A stretch of DNA of 60,305 nt from Pseudomonas sp. BN102. GTDB lineage: Bacteria; Pseudomonadota; Gammaproteobacteria; Pseudomonadales; Pseudomonadaceae. The stretch covers positions 1-60,305 of the forward strand of contig NZ_SSON01000028.1 in NCBI RefSeq assembly GCF_029871245.1. Reading direction: 5' to 3'. The translations under genes and the position numbers were made by a program. A model generated the notes under the pieces. It saw nothing but the letters and a program-made list of their open reading frames with translations. It did no database searches and had not been told where the DNA came from. This document shows, piece after piece, positions 28,098 to 39,489 of the stretch. How positions within the stretch are numbered: the stretch's first letter is position 1; each line of letters starts with the position of its first letter.

Positions 28098-28880
28098 CTA
28101 AACCCAGAACCGTCCGCTCGCCACCAGTACCGAGTGCCCGGCGATGCTCACCCGGTCGCCATCCAGGCGGCACCAGAGTTCGCCGCTACGGGCGGAACAT
28201 TGCTCAGCACGCAGCACGCGCTTGCCCAGACGATTCGCCCAGTAGGGGATCAGCGCGCAATGGGCGGCGCCGGTAACCGGGTCTTCGTCGATGCCGATCA
28301 CCGGGGCGAAGAAACGCGAGACGAAGTCGAGCTTCATTCCCGGCGCGGTGACTATCACGCCGGACCAGGGCAGCTTGGCCAGAGCCTTGAAGTCCGGCGT
28401 GCATTCGCGAACCGCCTGTTCCGACTCCAGCACGACCAGGAGGAAGTTGGCCCCTAGCGCATCTACCGGGGCAACCCCCAGGGCCTGCTCCAGCTCCAGG
28501 GTCACCCCCGCCTCCTGCGGCACCTGCGCCGGGAAGTCCAGGGCCAGCCGCCCCTCTTCCTCGCGCGTCACCCGCAGCTCGCCGGACTTGCTGATGAACT
28601 CCAGGCGGTCGCCCGGTTCCTGGTAGAGCTCGAACAGCACATGGGCGCTGGCCAGGGTGGCATGGCCGCTGAGGGGCACCTCGGCCTTGGGCGTGAACCA
28701 ACGGATATGCCAGGCGCTGCCTTCCTTCACCAGGAACGCGGTTTCCGACAGGTTGTGCTCGGCGGCGATGCGTTGCATGAGCTGATCGTCGAGCCAGGCA
28801 TCGAGGCGATAGACCATCGCCGGGTTGCCGCCAAATGGACGTTGAGTGAAGGCATCGACCTGATGGAAGTCCAGCTGCAT
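28098..28880 (-). CDS. PhzF-family isomerase-like protein
   Basis: A 260-aa protein of the diaminopimelate epimerase-like fold. It starts MQLDFHQVDAFTQRPFGGNPA, and the catalytic Glu is in EHNLSETAFL (near residue 46). IRWFTPKAEVPLSGHATLA and DEDPVTGAAHCALIPYW are hallmark PhzF signatures. Relatives isomerise small metabolites, but most bacterial members such as this have no assigned substrate, and no phenazine genes are nearby. It is a single gene on the minus strand, 152 bp downstream of glpK. Confidence 0.9.
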   Translation of the reverse strand: MQLDFHQVDAFTQRPFGGNPAMVYRLDAWLDDQLMQRIAAEHNLSETAFLVKEGSAWHIRWFTPKAEVPLSGHATLASAHVLFELYQEPGDRLEFISKSGELRVTREEEGRLALDFPAQVPQEAGVTLELEQALGVAPVDALGANFLLVVLESEQAVRECTPDFKALAKLPWSGVIVTAPGMKLDFVSRFFAPVIGIDEDPVTGAAHCALIPYWANRLGKRVLRAEQCSARSGELWCRLDGDRVSIAGHSVLVASGRFWV

Positions 28881-29032
28881 GACAAGCTCCTGGGAAGGTG
28901 GGAAACGGGGGAATCCAGCATGCCAGCCAAAGGCGCCCCGTGCGCCGTACAGTAGCCAGCCTTGATCGGAGGTACAGCCTGCTCAGTCTAGCGGAGGGCG
29001 GACATGGCGCCCGGCGCGCCGGCGTGGCGCCG

Positions 29033-30520
<1,488 letters not shown>

Positions 30521-30550
30521 GGCGATGCTTCCTTGTTCTTGTCGGGAGGG

Positions 30551-31021
30551 TCAGGGACGACCGATGTCGGCGAACTGGCCCTGGGTATGGGTGGCCAGGG
30601 TGTCCGCGCTGAGTTCCACTTCCAGGCCGCGCCGGCCGGCGCTGACGTGGATGCTGGGGAACGCCCTGGCGGAGCTGTCGATGAAGGTGCGCAGGCGCTT
30701 CTTCTGCCCCAGCGGGCTGATGCCGCCCACCAGGTAACCGGTGGCGCGCTGGGCCTGGTTGGGATCGGCCATTTCGGCTTTCTTCGCGCCGGCGGCATGG
30801 GCCAGGGACTTGAGGTCCAGGCTGCCCGCCACCGGCACCACGGCCACCAGCAGCTCGCCCTTCTCGGTTGCCGCAAGCAGGGTCTTGAACACCCGCGCCG
30901 GGTCCAGGTTGAGCTTTTCCGCGGCTTCCAGTCCGTAGGAAGGCGCCTTGGGATCATGAGTGTAGGCGTGCACCTTGTGCTCGGCCTTGGCTTTCTTCAG
31001 CAGATCGATGGCGGGGGTCAT
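30551..31021 (-). CDS. ybaK: Cys-tRNA(Pro)/Cys-tRNA(Cys) deacylase YbaK
   Basis: A 156-aa proofreading enzyme that removes Cys from mischarged tRNA(Pro). The start at 31021 (MTPAIDLLKKA) gives family length; the frame stays open upstream without homology. Characteristic elements are the invariant Lys in VFKTLLA, the GYLVGGISPLGQKK loop and a C-terminal VSAGRRGLEVEL. It is likely co-transcribed with glpK, and a possible GlpR operator covers its start codon, which would place this housekeeping gene under glycerol control. Confidence 0.93.
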   Translation of the reverse strand: MTPAIDLLKKAKAEHKVHAYTHDPKAPSYGLEAAEKLNLDPARVFKTLLAATEKGELLVAVVPVAGSLDLKSLAHAAGAKKAEMADPNQAQRATGYLVGGISPLGQKKRLRTFIDSSARAFPSIHVSAGRRGLEVELSADTLATHTQGQFADIGRP

Positions 31022-31038
31022 GTTCGATTGTGAAAATC
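31019..31038 (-). promoter_or_regulatory. Possible GlpR operator over the ybaK start
   Basis: The 20-mer agrees with the GlpR consensus WATGTTCGWTAWCGAACATW at about 14 positions; its left half ATGTTCGAT is perfect. It lies between the divergent ybaK-glpK and glpR genes. Confidence 0.45.
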
Positions 31039-31093
31039 CTGCGACAGATTCGGCGTACTTTAGTGGAAAAGCCGCCGTTCGGCAGCTCATCGC

Positions 31094-31099
31094 TATAAT
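31094..31099 (+). promoter_or_regulatory. -10 box of the glpR promoter
   Basis: A perfect TATAAT is 23 bases before the glpR start codon. The -35 region (near TTCGGC at 31078) is weak. Confidence 0.5.
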
Positions 31100-31122
31100 G
31101 CCGCGCAAAACAAGGAGCCAGC

Positions 31123-31881
31123 ATGAACCTGGGCCCACGGCAGCAAGACATCCTCGACCTCACCCGCGAGCGTGGTTACGTCAGTATCGACGAACTGGCC
31201 CAGGCCTTCGCCGTGACACCGCAGACCATCCGCCGCGACATCAACCAGCTGGCCGAACACGGCCTGCTGAGGCGCACCCATGGCGGCGCCGCCAGTGAAG
31301 CCTCGAGCATCCAGAACACGGCCTACGCCATGCGCGCCGGGCAGAACCGTGACGAAAAGCAGCGCATCGCCGAGGCCGTGGCCGAGCACATTCCCGACCA
31401 CGCATCGCTGTTCATCAACATCGGCACCACCACCGAAGCCATAGCCCGCGCTCTGATGGGCCACAAGGGCCTGAAGGTGATCACCAACAACCTGCACGTG
31501 GCCGCCCAACTGGCCGACAAGCCGGACTTCGAAGTCCTGGTGGCCGGCGGCACGGTCCGCAGCGACGGCGGCATAGTCGGCCAGGCGGCGGTGGATTTCA
31601 TCCAGCAGTTCAAGGTGGACTATGCCCTGGTGGGCATCAGCGGCATCGACGAAGACGGCAGTCTGCTGGACTTCGACTACCAGGAAGTGCGCGTCTCCCA
31701 GGCCATCATCGACAACGCCCGCCAGGTGTTCCTCGCTGCCGACTCCAGCAAGTTCGGTCGCAATGCCGTGGTGCGCCTGGGCTCCATCACCCTGGTCGAC
31801 CGCCTGTTCACCGACCACCAGCCCTCCCTTGCCCTGGCGCGCCTGCTGGCCGAGCACAAGGTCCACCTGGACAAGGTCTGA
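31123..31881 (+). CDS. glpR: Glycerol-3-phosphate regulon repressor
   Basis: A 252-aa DeoR-family repressor. The N-terminal helix-turn-helix reads [20 protein letters not shown] with a wing LLRRTHGG. The effector domain has [21 protein letters not shown] and [20 protein letters not shown]. It should bind glycerol 3-phosphate and repress glpD, glpK and itself. AAGGAG precedes the ATG. It is divergent from ybaK-glpK and is followed by glpD, with 126 bp between them carrying operator sequences. Confidence 0.95.
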   Translation: MNLGPRQQDILDLTRERGYVSIDELAQAFAVTPQTIRRDINQLAEHGLLRRTHGGAASEASSIQNTAYAMRAGQNRDEKQRIAEAVAEHIPDHASLFINIGTTTEAIARALMGHKGLKVITNNLHVAAQLADKPDFEVLVAGGTVRSDGGIVGQAAVDFIQQFKVDYALVGISGIDEDGSLLDFDYQEVRVSQAIIDNARQVFLAADSSKFGRNAVVRLGSITLVDRLFTDHQPSLALARLLAEHKVHLDKV

Positions 31882-31956
31882 ACCGATGAATTTCCCCTGA
31901 CCACCCGGCGCGAAATCGCGCCATGGGCTGGTCATTTCGCACGCACTCGACTAGCC

Positions 31957-31976
31957 TATTTTCGAAAATGAACATT
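31957..31976 (+). promoter_or_regulatory. GlpR operator 1 upstream of glpD
   Basis: The sequence matches the E. coli-type GlpR consensus WATGTTCGWTAWCGAACATW at about 17 of 20 positions and is nearly palindromic (TTCGAAAATGAACATT). It lies about 32 bases before the glpD start. Confidence 0.75.
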
Positions 31977-31977
31977 G

Positions 31978-31997
31978 AAAGTTCGATTTCGACTTTG
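31978..31997 (+). promoter_or_regulatory. GlpR operator 2 upstream of glpD
   Basis: A second site, GTTCGATTTCGACTTT, agrees at about 15 of 20 positions and directly follows operator 1, suggesting cooperative binding. Confidence 0.55.
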
Positions 31998-32007
31998 GTG
32001 CCTGCCC

Positions 32008-33537
32008 ATGAATCACCACCACTCCCCCATCGCGGAAGTCTATGACCTCGCAGTCGTCGGCGGCGGAATCAACGGTGTCGGCATTGCCGCCGATGCGGCT
32101 GGACGGGGCTTGTCGGTATTTCTCTGCGAGAAGGACGACCTCGCCCAACACACCTCTTCGGCCAGCAGCAAGCTGATCCATGGCGGTCTGCGCTACCTGG
32201 AGCACCACGAGTTCCGCCTGGTGCGCGAAGCCCTGGCCGAGCGCGAGGTACTGCTCGCCAAGGCGCCGCATATTGTCAAGCCACTGCGCTTCATCCTCCC
32301 GCACCGGCCGCACCTGCGCCCGGCCTGGATGATCCGCGCCGGCCTGTTCCTCTACGACCACCTCGGCAAACGCAAGCGCCTACCCGGCTCCCGCAGCCTG
32401 CGCTTTGGCGCCGGCAGCCCGCTGCAGGCCCAGATCACCCGTGGCTTCGAATATTCCGACTGCTGTGTGGACGACGCCCGCCTGGTGGTGCTCAACGCCA
32501 TGGCCGCACGGGAGCGCGGCGCCCATGTGCATACCCGCACCCGTTGCGTCAGCGCCCGGCGCAGCAAGGGGCTGTGGCACATCCACCTGGAGCGCGCTGA
32601 CGGCAGCCTGCTGTCGATCCGCGCCCGTGCCCTGATCAATGCCGCAGGCCCCTGGGTGGCCCGCTTCATCGAGCATGACCTCAAGCAACAGGCGCCCTAT
32701 GGCATTCGCCTGATCCAGGGCAGCCACATCATCGTTCCGCGGCTGCATGACGGCGAGCAGGCCTACATCCTGCAGAACGAGGACCGCCGGGTCGTCTTCG
32801 CCATTCCCTATCTGGAACGCTTCACCCTGATCGGCACCACCGACCGCGAGTATCACGGCGACCCAGCCGAGGTGGCAATCACGCCCGAGGAAACCCGCTA
32901 CCTGCTGGATGTGGTCAATCGCCACTTCAAACGCCAGCTGGACGAGCAGGACATTCTCCACAGCTTTGCCGGCGTGCGCCCGCTCTGCGACGACGAGTCG
33001 GCCGACCCGTCAGCGGTGACCCGCGACTACACCCTGGCCCTAGCCGCGCACCCCGGCGATGCACCGCTGCTCTCGGTGTTCGGCGGCAAGCTGACCACCT
33101 ACCGCAAACTGGCCGAAACCGCCCTGCAACAGCTGACTCCCTACTTCCCCTTCGCCAAGGGTCCCTGGACCGCCACCTCGCCCCTGCCCGGCGGCGAGCA
33201 GATGGAAAGCCGCAGCGCCCTGGTGGAAGCCCTCTGCTCCAGCTTCGGCTGGCTGCCCACCAGCATCGCCCGGCGCTGGGCCAACCTCTACGGCAGCCGC
33301 AGCTGGAAACTGCTGCTCGGCGTGCGCGAGCTGGACGACCTCGGCGAGCACCTGGGTGCCGGCCTCTATGCCAGGGAAGTGGATTACCTCTGCCAGGAAG
33401 AATGGGCGGTCAGCGCCGAAGACATCCTCTGGCGCCGCACCAAGCTCGGCCTGTTCATGTCCGCCAGCCAGCAGGCCCGGCTGGCGCATTACCTGAAGCA
33501 CGAGCATCCGCGCCGGCCACGGGCGGATGCCGCCTGA
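32008..33537 (+). CDS. glpD: Aerobic glycerol-3-phosphate dehydrogenase
   Basis: A 509-aa membrane-associated flavoprotein that oxidises glycerol 3-phosphate to dihydroxyacetone phosphate and feeds quinones. The FAD motif VVGGGINGVGIAADAAGRG is near the N-terminus, and FLCEKDDLAQHTSSASSKLI and SVFGGKLTTYRKLAE are GlpD signatures. The ATG at 32008 (MNHHHSPIAEVYDL) matches the Pseudomonas length; a start 33 bases upstream would lie inside operator 1. It is controlled by GlpR through the two operators. An autotransporter gene follows where I would expect glpM. Confidence 0.95.
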   Translation: MNHHHSPIAEVYDLAVVGGGINGVGIAADAAGRGLSVFLCEKDDLAQHTSSASSKLIHGGLRYLEHHEFRLVREALAEREVLLAKAPHIVKPLRFILPHRPHLRPAWMIRAGLFLYDHLGKRKRLPGSRSLRFGAGSPLQAQITRGFEYSDCCVDDARLVVLNAMAARERGAHVHTRTRCVSARRSKGLWHIHLERADGSLLSIRARALINAAGPWVARFIEHDLKQQAPYGIRLIQGSHIIVPRLHDGEQAYILQNEDRRVVFAIPYLERFTLIGTTDREYHGDPAEVAITPEETRYLLDVVNRHFKRQLDEQDILHSFAGVRPLCDDESADPSAVTRDYTLALAAHPGDAPLLSVFGGKLTTYRKLAETALQQLTPYFPFAKGPWTATSPLPGGEQMESRSALVEALCSSFGWLPTSIARRWANLYGSRSWKLLLGVRELDDLGEHLGAGLYAREVDYLCQEEWAVSAEDILWRRTKLGLFMSASQQARLAHYLKHEHPRRPRADAA

Positions 33538-33697
33538 AGGCCAAAAAGTGATGGATGTAACCAATCTTCATGCGAGCCCTTGCGTGATGGCTTATAGACA
33601 TTAGGATGGCACCCCGGCAGGAAGCCCGGCGCTCAATCCCATGGAAACAATGAACGCTCCTTGCTGCCACATTTCCAGCCGGCCCAAGGAACTGACC

Positions 33698-36334
33698 GTG
33701 ACCCTCCCGCTTTTCCGCAAATCCCTCCTCGCCTTCGCGATTGCCGCTTCACAACCGCTTCTGGCGGAAACCATCCAGCTCAGCGGCCAGCCTGTGGAGT
33801 TGAGCTCGCGGTTGCATTCAGGCGACCTGATCCTGCAAGGCCAGGCGACAGGTGACGCCTATGCCGTGGCGCTGCGCCCCTATCCCCGGACCTACTTTCG
33901 TTCCCTGGTCAATCAGGCCAGCTTGAATGCATCAGGGGATGGTTCTCGGACGCTGACGCTCGATGGTTTCGGCGTTCAGTACCCGATGTCCGTGGACATA
34001 ACGATGGGTGACCTCAGCAACGAAGGGCAGATCAATGCAACTGGCGAGAGCGCCAGCGGGATTTATCTCGGCGATCGGGCACTGGTCCTCGGCAACCTGA
34101 ACAATTCGGGCACTGTTGTAAGCAACGGCGCCGATAGCGCGGCAATTCACCTGAGTAACCTGAGTCAGGTCTTTTCGGACCTGGACAACAGCGGGACCAT
34201 CAGCGCGAGTGGAACAGGAGCGGCCGGAATACGCCTATCGAAGAATGCCAATGTTTGGGGGATCCTGAGCAACAGCGGCGCCATTCGCGTGGATGGCACA
34301 AGTGCCAAGGGCATTGCCGTAGAAGTCAGTACGCGCGTTTCACTGCAGAACGACGATACCGGTCTAATTCGCGCCATGGGAAACAACAGTCGAGCCCTTT
34401 CGTTTGAATCCAACCACGCTTACCAGCCCTCCTATTTGCGCAACTCCGGCTCCATTCAGGCCGAAGGCACCAACAGTACTGCGGTCTACGCAATAAATCC
34501 CTTTAGCCTAACCAGGATCGACAACGAAGGACGTATTGAGGCTCAAGGTTCAGGCAGTCGCGCCATCTACCTGGGAGCCTCCCCACAGCCCTATAACTAC
34601 GTTCAGTCGATCTCCAACGAGGGAGAAATCATTGCAGACGGCATAGCCATCGATATAGCCGAATCTTCTGATACGGCACCTGAGCCTCAATTGCGGGCGC
34701 TGGTCTTTCAATGGGGCGGGCTGATCGAAGGCAGCGAAGCGGCGATTCGTGGCCAGGGCCAAGTCGTGCTCAATCTTTGGGGTGGCGAAGTTCGAGGCAA
34801 TTTGATCGGCCTGGCAGAAATGTACTCGGGCAATGACTCACTATTCACGGGCCGACTGATCGAAGCACGGCTGTTGGACGTTCAATCTCTAGAACTGAGC
34901 CAGCCTCATGTCCAACTGGATGGGAACCTCATGCTCTCGGGGGGAGGCAATTTAGACCTGAACCTGCATCCGAATACAGATTCGACACGCCCAATGCTGG
35001 ATGTCAGCGGCCAGACGGTCCTGGGCTGGAACAGCCAGATCCGCCTCAAGCCTGCCACCGAGGATTTCCAGGGGCTGCCTCTGCGCAAGTTCATCCTCCT
35101 TTCCGCTGACCAGATCGAAGACGTGGGCGCCACCGAAGGCTACGGCCTGAGCGTAACCAGCCTGTCCGACCTGCTGCAGATCCGCGATTACCAGATCACC
35201 GATACCCAGATCACCGCGACCGTCAGCAGCCTGACCACCGACCAGGTTGGCGACTATCTCCTGGCCCATGGAGCCCAGAGTCATGTGCTGCCTGCCTTCA
35301 CGGCGTTCTACGGTTCGGTGCTGGGCGGCCTGGATGAACAGGACCCGCTGTTCCAGGCCATGCTCGCCAGCAACGACCAGAATCTGGTGAACCTGGCCCA
35401 ACAACTGGCACCGGAAGTGAACGGCGCCGCCTACCGCACCCTTGTGGATAACCAGCATCTGATCGCCAGCGCCCTCCAGGAACGAAGCGCCAGCCTGCGC
35501 CATCAACCCTCGTTCGAACCGAGGGAAACCGGTGCCTGGGTGCAAGTGCTGAACAGCGACGTCGATCAGGGCGAGCGCAGCGGCATCCCGGGTTACGACG
35601 CGGACAGCGACGGCATCGCAGTGGGCGCCGATGGCCAACTGGACCCGAATACCAGGCTGGGTGTCGCCTACAGCTACCTGACCAGCGACGTGCGCAGCCA
35701 GGGTGGCAACAAGACCGACATCCAGGGACACGGCTTGAGCCTCTATGTCTCGTACGAACGAGATGCCTGGTTCGTCGACGCGGGCGTTACCTACGGGCGC
35801 TACGACAACGAGGGCAAGCGGCACATTGCCGGCACGACCGCCAAGGGTGACTACGACAGCGATGTCTGGGGCGCGGACCTGCTCGGCGGCTATGGCCTGC
35901 AACTGAGCCAGAAGGTTCTGCTGGAGCCCCGCGTAGCCGCGCGCTACAGCAATGTGCGAATCGACAGCTACAACGAGCGCGGCTCCGCAGCCGCCCTCGC
36001 GGTGGGCAGCCAGCGCTACGAAGTCGGGCAACTGGGTGCGGGCATACGCCTCGCCGGAAATCTCGAGGCCGGCCAAGGGCGGCTGGAACCGGAAGCCATC
36101 CTGATGGCCTACCACGACTTCATCGCCGATCAGGTCAGCAGCACCAGCAGTTTCCTGGCGGGCGGAGGGACCTTCGTCACCGAGGGCACCCGCCCCTCTC
36201 GCGACAGCTACCAGGCAACGCTCGGCATGGCTTACCGTCTGGGATCGATGAAGGTTGGTCTCGGCTACGACTACCTTTCCGGCGTGGACTACTCGTCCGA
36301 TTCCCTGAGCGGGCGAGTCAGCTACGAGTTCTGA
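33698..36334 (+). CDS. Classical (type Va) autotransporter
   Basis: About 878 aa. The GTG at 33698 is chosen because AAGGAA lies 7 bases before it and a signal peptide follows immediately (LLAFAIAASQPLLAET); an ATG at 33641 is possible. The passenger (about 25-600) contains beta-helix-like repeats with NSGTI, NSGAIR and NEGRIEAQG turns, as in pertactin-like proteins. The barrel (about 610-878) has WVQVLNSD, GLSLYVSYERDAWFVDAG and ends GRVSYEF with terminal Phe, as outer-membrane barrels require. Protease or lipase motifs are absent, so it is probably an adhesin or of unknown function. The passenger DNA looks lower in GC than its neighbours, suggesting a different history. Confidence 0.88.
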   Translation: MTLPLFRKSLLAFAIAASQPLLAETIQLSGQPVELSSRLHSGDLILQGQATGDAYAVALRPYPRTYFRSLVNQASLNASGDGSRTLTLDGFGVQYPMSVDITMGDLSNEGQINATGESASGIYLGDRALVLGNLNNSGTVVSNGADSAAIHLSNLSQVFSDLDNSGTISASGTGAAGIRLSKNANVWGILSNSGAIRVDGTSAKGIAVEVSTRVSLQNDDTGLIRAMGNNSRALSFESNHAYQPSYLRNSGSIQAEGTNSTAVYAINPFSLTRIDNEGRIEAQGSGSRAIYLGASPQPYNYVQSISNEGEIIADGIAIDIAESSDTAPEPQLRALVFQWGGLIEGSEAAIRGQGQVVLNLWGGEVRGNLIGLAEMYSGNDSLFTGRLIEARLLDVQSLELSQPHVQLDGNLMLSGGGNLDLNLHPNTDSTRPMLDVSGQTVLGWNSQIRLKPATEDFQGLPLRKFILLSADQIEDVGATEGYGLSVTSLSDLLQIRDYQITDTQITATVSSLTTDQVGDYLLAHGAQSHVLPAFTAFYGSVLGGLDEQDPLFQAMLASNDQNLVNLAQQLAPEVNGAAYRTLVDNQHLIASALQERSASLRHQPSFEPRETGAWVQVLNSDVDQGERSGIPGYDADSDGIAVGADGQLDPNTRLGVAYSYLTSDVRSQGGNKTDIQGHGLSLYVSYERDAWFVDAGVTYGRYDNEGKRHIAGTTAKGDYDSDVWGADLLGGYGLQLSQKVLLEPRVAARYSNVRIDSYNERGSAAALAVGSQRYEVGQLGAGIRLAGNLEAGQGRLEPEAILMAYHDFIADQVSSTSSFLAGGGTFVTEGTRPSRDSYQATLGMAYRLGSMKVGLGYDYLSGVDYSSDSLSGRVSYEF

Positions 36335-36433
36335 CGTCTGCCCGGCCCCGCAAGGCGCGCTCCAGCAGAAGAACCAACTGCTGGAGCCTCCCGCCGATCC
36401 GGTTAGCGAAATGAATTCCCCTACAGACAGACC

Positions 36434-36493
36434 GTAGCCTGGATTAAATCCGGGAGCCGCGACCGGGCTTGCCCCGGATTGCATCCGGGCTGC
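36434..36493. repeat. Extragenic repeat (TAGCCTGGAT type)
   Basis: GTAGCCTGGATTAAATCCGG and CCCCGGATTGCATCCGGGCT form overlapping imperfect stems, a repeat common between Pseudomonas genes. Confidence 0.6.
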
Positions 36494-36538
36494 CACTGCG
36501 CTCGCCGCCGCGGAGAAACGAAGCGGGTCAAGGCACTT

Positions 36539-36636
36539 GTAGGGGCGAATTCATTCGCCAAGGGATGCGCAGCGCCCCCTTATGAAATCGTGGGCCGAAC
36601 CTTCGGTCCGGTTGGCGAATGAATTCGCCCCCACAG
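36539..36636. repeat. Long REP-type palindrome, best copy in the window
   Basis: The left arm TGTAGGGGCGAATTCATTCG and right arm CGAATGAATTCGCCCCCACA are near-perfect inverted repeats about 98 bp end to end, with an inner CCGAACCTTCGGTCCGG stem. Partial copies occur at 3261, 7992, 28055, 48499 and 48668. Confidence 0.85.
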
Positions 36637-36652
36637 ATAAAAACCGCCCTGA

Positions 36653-37645
36653 TTACAGTTGCGCCACATGCCCCTCGGCCCGGCGATGGGCCATCAGGTG
36701 CGGCAACACCGCCGACAGCAACGGCTCTTTGAACGCTTCCTGGAAGCGATGGGCAAGGCCGGGAATCAGCTTCAGTTCCGAACCCTTGATATGCGCCGCG
36801 ACGTGCACGCCGTGCATCACCGGCAGCAGCGGATCGGCGGTGCCATGCACCACCAGGGTCGGCACCTGCAAGCGGTTGAGCAGATCGACTCGGCTGGGCT
36901 CGGCAAGGATGGCCAGTATCTGCCGCTGTACGCCTTCGGGGTTGAAGGAGCGGTCATAGGCCCTGGCCGCCTGTTCCAGCAGTTGTCCGCGATCATCGCT
37001 GACGTCGGGACTGCCTAGGGCGGCCAGCAGGTCGGCCTGTTGCTGGATGGCCACGTTCCGGCTCGGCGCCTCGCGCCTGGCCAGCAGCTCCAGCAACGCA
37101 GGGCTCGGCGCCGGCAAGCCCTCGGCGCCGGAACTGGTCATCACCAGGGTCAGACTGAGCACCCGCTGCGGCGCCAGGTCCGCCAGGTGCTGGGCGATCA
37201 TCCCGCCCATGCTGGCGCCCAAGACATGGGCCTGGCGAATCCCCAGGGCGTCCAGCAGGCGCAGCGAATCGCCGGCCATGTCACGCAGGCCATAGGGCGC
37301 CGACACCGGTAGGCCCAGGCGATAACGCACTACCTCGACGGGCAGGTTCACCGAGGGTTCGGTGCCTGTCCAGGCGGACAGGCCGACATCGCGATTGTCG
37401 AAGCGGATCACCCGGAAGCCATTCTCGCAGAGCCGTTCCACCACTTCGTCCGGCCAATGGATCAGCTGCCCGCCCAGGCCCATGATCAGCAGCAACGCCG
37501 GGTCCCGTTCCCGCCCCACGCTCTGGTACGCCAGGCGCACCTCGCCCAGGTCGACGGTCTCCGTCGGCACGGCCACATCGCAGCGGGCGAAAGCAAAGGA
37601 AGGCACGCCGCAAATGAGCGCGGCGAGCAGGATCAGCACACGCAT
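36653..37645 (-). CDS. Exported alpha/beta hydrolase
   Basis: A 330-aa protein with a signal peptide ending SFAFA (about residue 20). The oxyanion region is [19 protein letters not shown], the nucleophile elbow GASMGGM holds the catalytic Ser, the Asp is expected in [11 protein letters not shown] and the His in IPGLAHRF. This is the general esterase/haloperoxidase-like fold, so substrate cannot be inferred. No operon partner is seen; the next gene on the strand is 158 bp upstream. Confidence 0.88.
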   Translation of the reverse strand: MRVLILLAALICGVPSFAFARCDVAVPTETVDLGEVRLAYQSVGRERDPALLLIMGLGGQLIHWPDEVVERLCENGFRVIRFDNRDVGLSAWTGTEPSVNLPVEVVRYRLGLPVSAPYGLRDMAGDSLRLLDALGIRQAHVLGASMGGMIAQHLADLAPQRVLSLTLVMTSSGAEGLPAPSPALLELLARREAPSRNVAIQQQADLLAALGSPDVSDDRGQLLEQAARAYDRSFNPEGVQRQILAILAEPSRVDLLNRLQVPTLVVHGTADPLLPVMHGVHVAAHIKGSELKLIPGLAHRFQEAFKEPLLSAVLPHLMAHRRAEGHVAQL

Positions 37646-37803
37646 GTCGGAAATCCAGAACGCAAAACCCCAGTTGAACGCGATTCTGATGAATTCCAGT
37701 GATTCGCACTGCCACAGAACCGTGACAGTTTGATGAAGGGCGCCGAACGGTCATTGCCAGGATCGGGAAGGCAGCCGGCGCGGCCGCCTCCCCGGCGCCT
37801 GAC

Positions 37804-39489
37804 TCAGACGCGGACCTGGCGCTGCGGGGCGCTGCTGCGCTGAGCGGTTTCCCAGTTGGCGGCCAGGCCCACCGGCAGGTCCTCGGGTGCCAGCGTCCGG
37901 CGGCCGCGCACCAGGTCCGAGGCGCGCTCGGCAAGCATGATGGTCGGCGCGTTGAGGTTGCCATTGGGCTCGGTGGGGAAGACCGACGAATCGATCACCC
38001 GCAGGCCCTGGATGCCGCGCACCCGCAGCTCGGAGTCCACCACCGCCATGTCGTCCTCGCCCATGCGGCAGGAACCGCAGGGGTGCATGGTGCTTTCCAT
38101 GTTGGCGCGCACGAAGGCGTCTATCTCCTCGTCCGTCTGCACATGGGCGCCGGGTGCCAATTCCTCGCCCCGGTAACGATCCATGGCCGGCTGGCCGATG
38201 ATCTCGCGGGTCAGGCGCACGCAGCGGCGGAAGCCCTCGCGGTCCTCCTCGCTCTCCAGATAGTTGAAGCGGATTTCCGGATGCTGGTAGGGATCGGCCG
38301 ACAGCGCGTGGACGTGGCCACGACTCTTCGGCTTGTTGGGGCCGGTCAGCACCATGAAGCCATGGCCCTTGAACGGCTTGTCGCCGTCGTAGCGCATCGC
38401 CGCCGGCAGGAAATGGAACTGGATGTCCGGCCAGCGCAGCCCCTGCTCGGAACGGATGAAGCCGCCAGCCTCGAAGTGGTTGCTGGCGCCCAGGCCATCC
38501 TTGAACAGCAACCAGCGCAGGCCGATCAGGGCCTTGGCGAACAGGCCCATCTTGCTGTTCAGCGTCACCGGCTCCTTGCATTCGTACTGGATGTAGATTT
38601 CCGAGTGATCCTGCAGGTTCTCGCCCACCCCCGGCAGGTCATGCCTGACCTCGATGCCGGCCTTCTTTAGTACCGCCGCCGGACCGATACCGGAGCGCTG
38701 CAGCAGGTGCGGCGATCCGATGGGGCCGGAAGACACCAGCACCTCGCGGTTGCAGTGGACAGTGTGGGTCTGGCCGCCCTGGTCGTACTCCACGCCGACG
38801 ACGCGCTTGCCATCGAGGAGGATGCGGCGGGTCATGGCATGGGTGACCACCGTCAGGTTGGGCCGCTCCATGGCCGGCCGCAGGTAGGCGTTGGCGGTGG
38901 ACCAGCGCACGCCATCCTTCACCGTCATGTGCATGGCGCCGAAGCCTTCCTGCATGTAGCCGTTGCAGTCGTCGGTCTTGATGTAGCCGGCCTCGGCGCC
39001 GGCCTCCACCCAAGCGCCGTAGAGCGGGTTCTGCATGTTGTTGCCGTTGTTGGTGGACAGCGGGCCGCTGCCGCCCCGGTAGTCGTCGCCGCCGAACTTG
39101 TAGTTCTCGGCGCGCTTGAAGTACGGCAGGCAGTTGCGGTAGCCCCAGTTCTTCGCGCCCAGGGACTCCCATTCGTCGAAGTCGTAGGCGTGGCCACGGA
39201 TGTAGACCAGGCCGTTGATGGAGGAAGAACCGCCGAGCACCTTGCCGCGCGGGCAGTGCAGGCGACGGCCGTCTAGGTGCGGCTCGGCTGCCGTCTCGTA
39301 GCGCCAGTTGTACTTCTTGGTGTTCATCGGGATGGAAAAGGCACTGGGCATCTGGATGAGCACGCTGCGGTCGCTGCCGCCGAACTCCAGGACCAGCACC
39401 GAGGTGCCGGCATCCTCGGTCAAGCGGTTGGCCAGGACGCAACCGGCGGAGCCCGCGCCGATGATGATGTAGTCGTATCGCTTATTCAT
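37804..39489 (-). CDS. GMC-family alcohol dehydrogenase (choline dehydrogenase-like)
   Basis: A 561-aa FAD enzyme. The start at 39489 ([16 protein letters not shown]) is preferred since AAAGGG precedes it and the GxGxxG motif follows at once. GMC signatures are [15 protein letters not shown] and [20 protein letters not shown]; the C-terminal catalytic pair lies in [10 protein letters not shown] and [10 protein letters not shown]. It resembles BetA, but betB, betI and betT are not here, so another alcohol may be the substrate. The start overlaps the permease stop by 8 bases. The set permease, oxidoreductase and aldehyde dehydrogenase suggests uptake and stepwise oxidation of an alcohol to an acid. 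Confidence 0.88.
   Translation of the reverse strand: MNKRYDYIIIGAGSAGCVLANRLTEDAGTSVLVLEFGGSDRSVLIQMPSAFSIPMNTKKYNWRYETAAEPHLDGRRLHCPRGKVLGGSSSINGLVYIRGHAYDFDEWESLGAKNWGYRNCLPYFKRAENYKFGGDDYRGGSGPLSTNNGNNMQNPLYGAWVEAGAEAGYIKTDDCNGYMQEGFGAMHMTVKDGVRWSTANAYLRPAMERPNLTVVTHAMTRRILLDGKRVVGVEYDQGGQTHTVHCNREVLVSSGPIGSPHLLQRSGIGPAAVLKKAGIEVRHDLPGVGENLQDHSEIYIQYECKEPVTLNSKMGLFAKALIGLRWLLFKDGLGASNHFEAGGFIRSEQGLRWPDIQFHFLPAAMRYDGDKPFKGHGFMVLTGPNKPKSRGHVHALSADPYQHPEIRFNYLESEEDREGFRRCVRLTREIIGQPAMDRYRGEELAPGAHVQTDEEIDAFVRANMESTMHPCGSCRMGEDDMAVVDSELRVRGIQGLRVIDSSVFPTEPNGNLNAPTIMLAERASDLVRGRRTLAPEDLPVGLAANWETAQRSSAPQRQVRV

Larger units (their letters stand above)
36335..36652. other. 318-bp intergenic region made of extragenic repeats
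   Basis: No gene is seen. It holds a repeat with TAGCCTGGATTAAATCCGGG (36434-36493) and the large palindrome at 36539-36636; the remaining bases show nothing I can name. Confidence 0.7.

Noticed and set aside
37804-39489. Calling the GMC enzyme BetA outright
   Set aside because: The choline operon partners betB, betI and betT are absent and the neighbours suggest another substrate.
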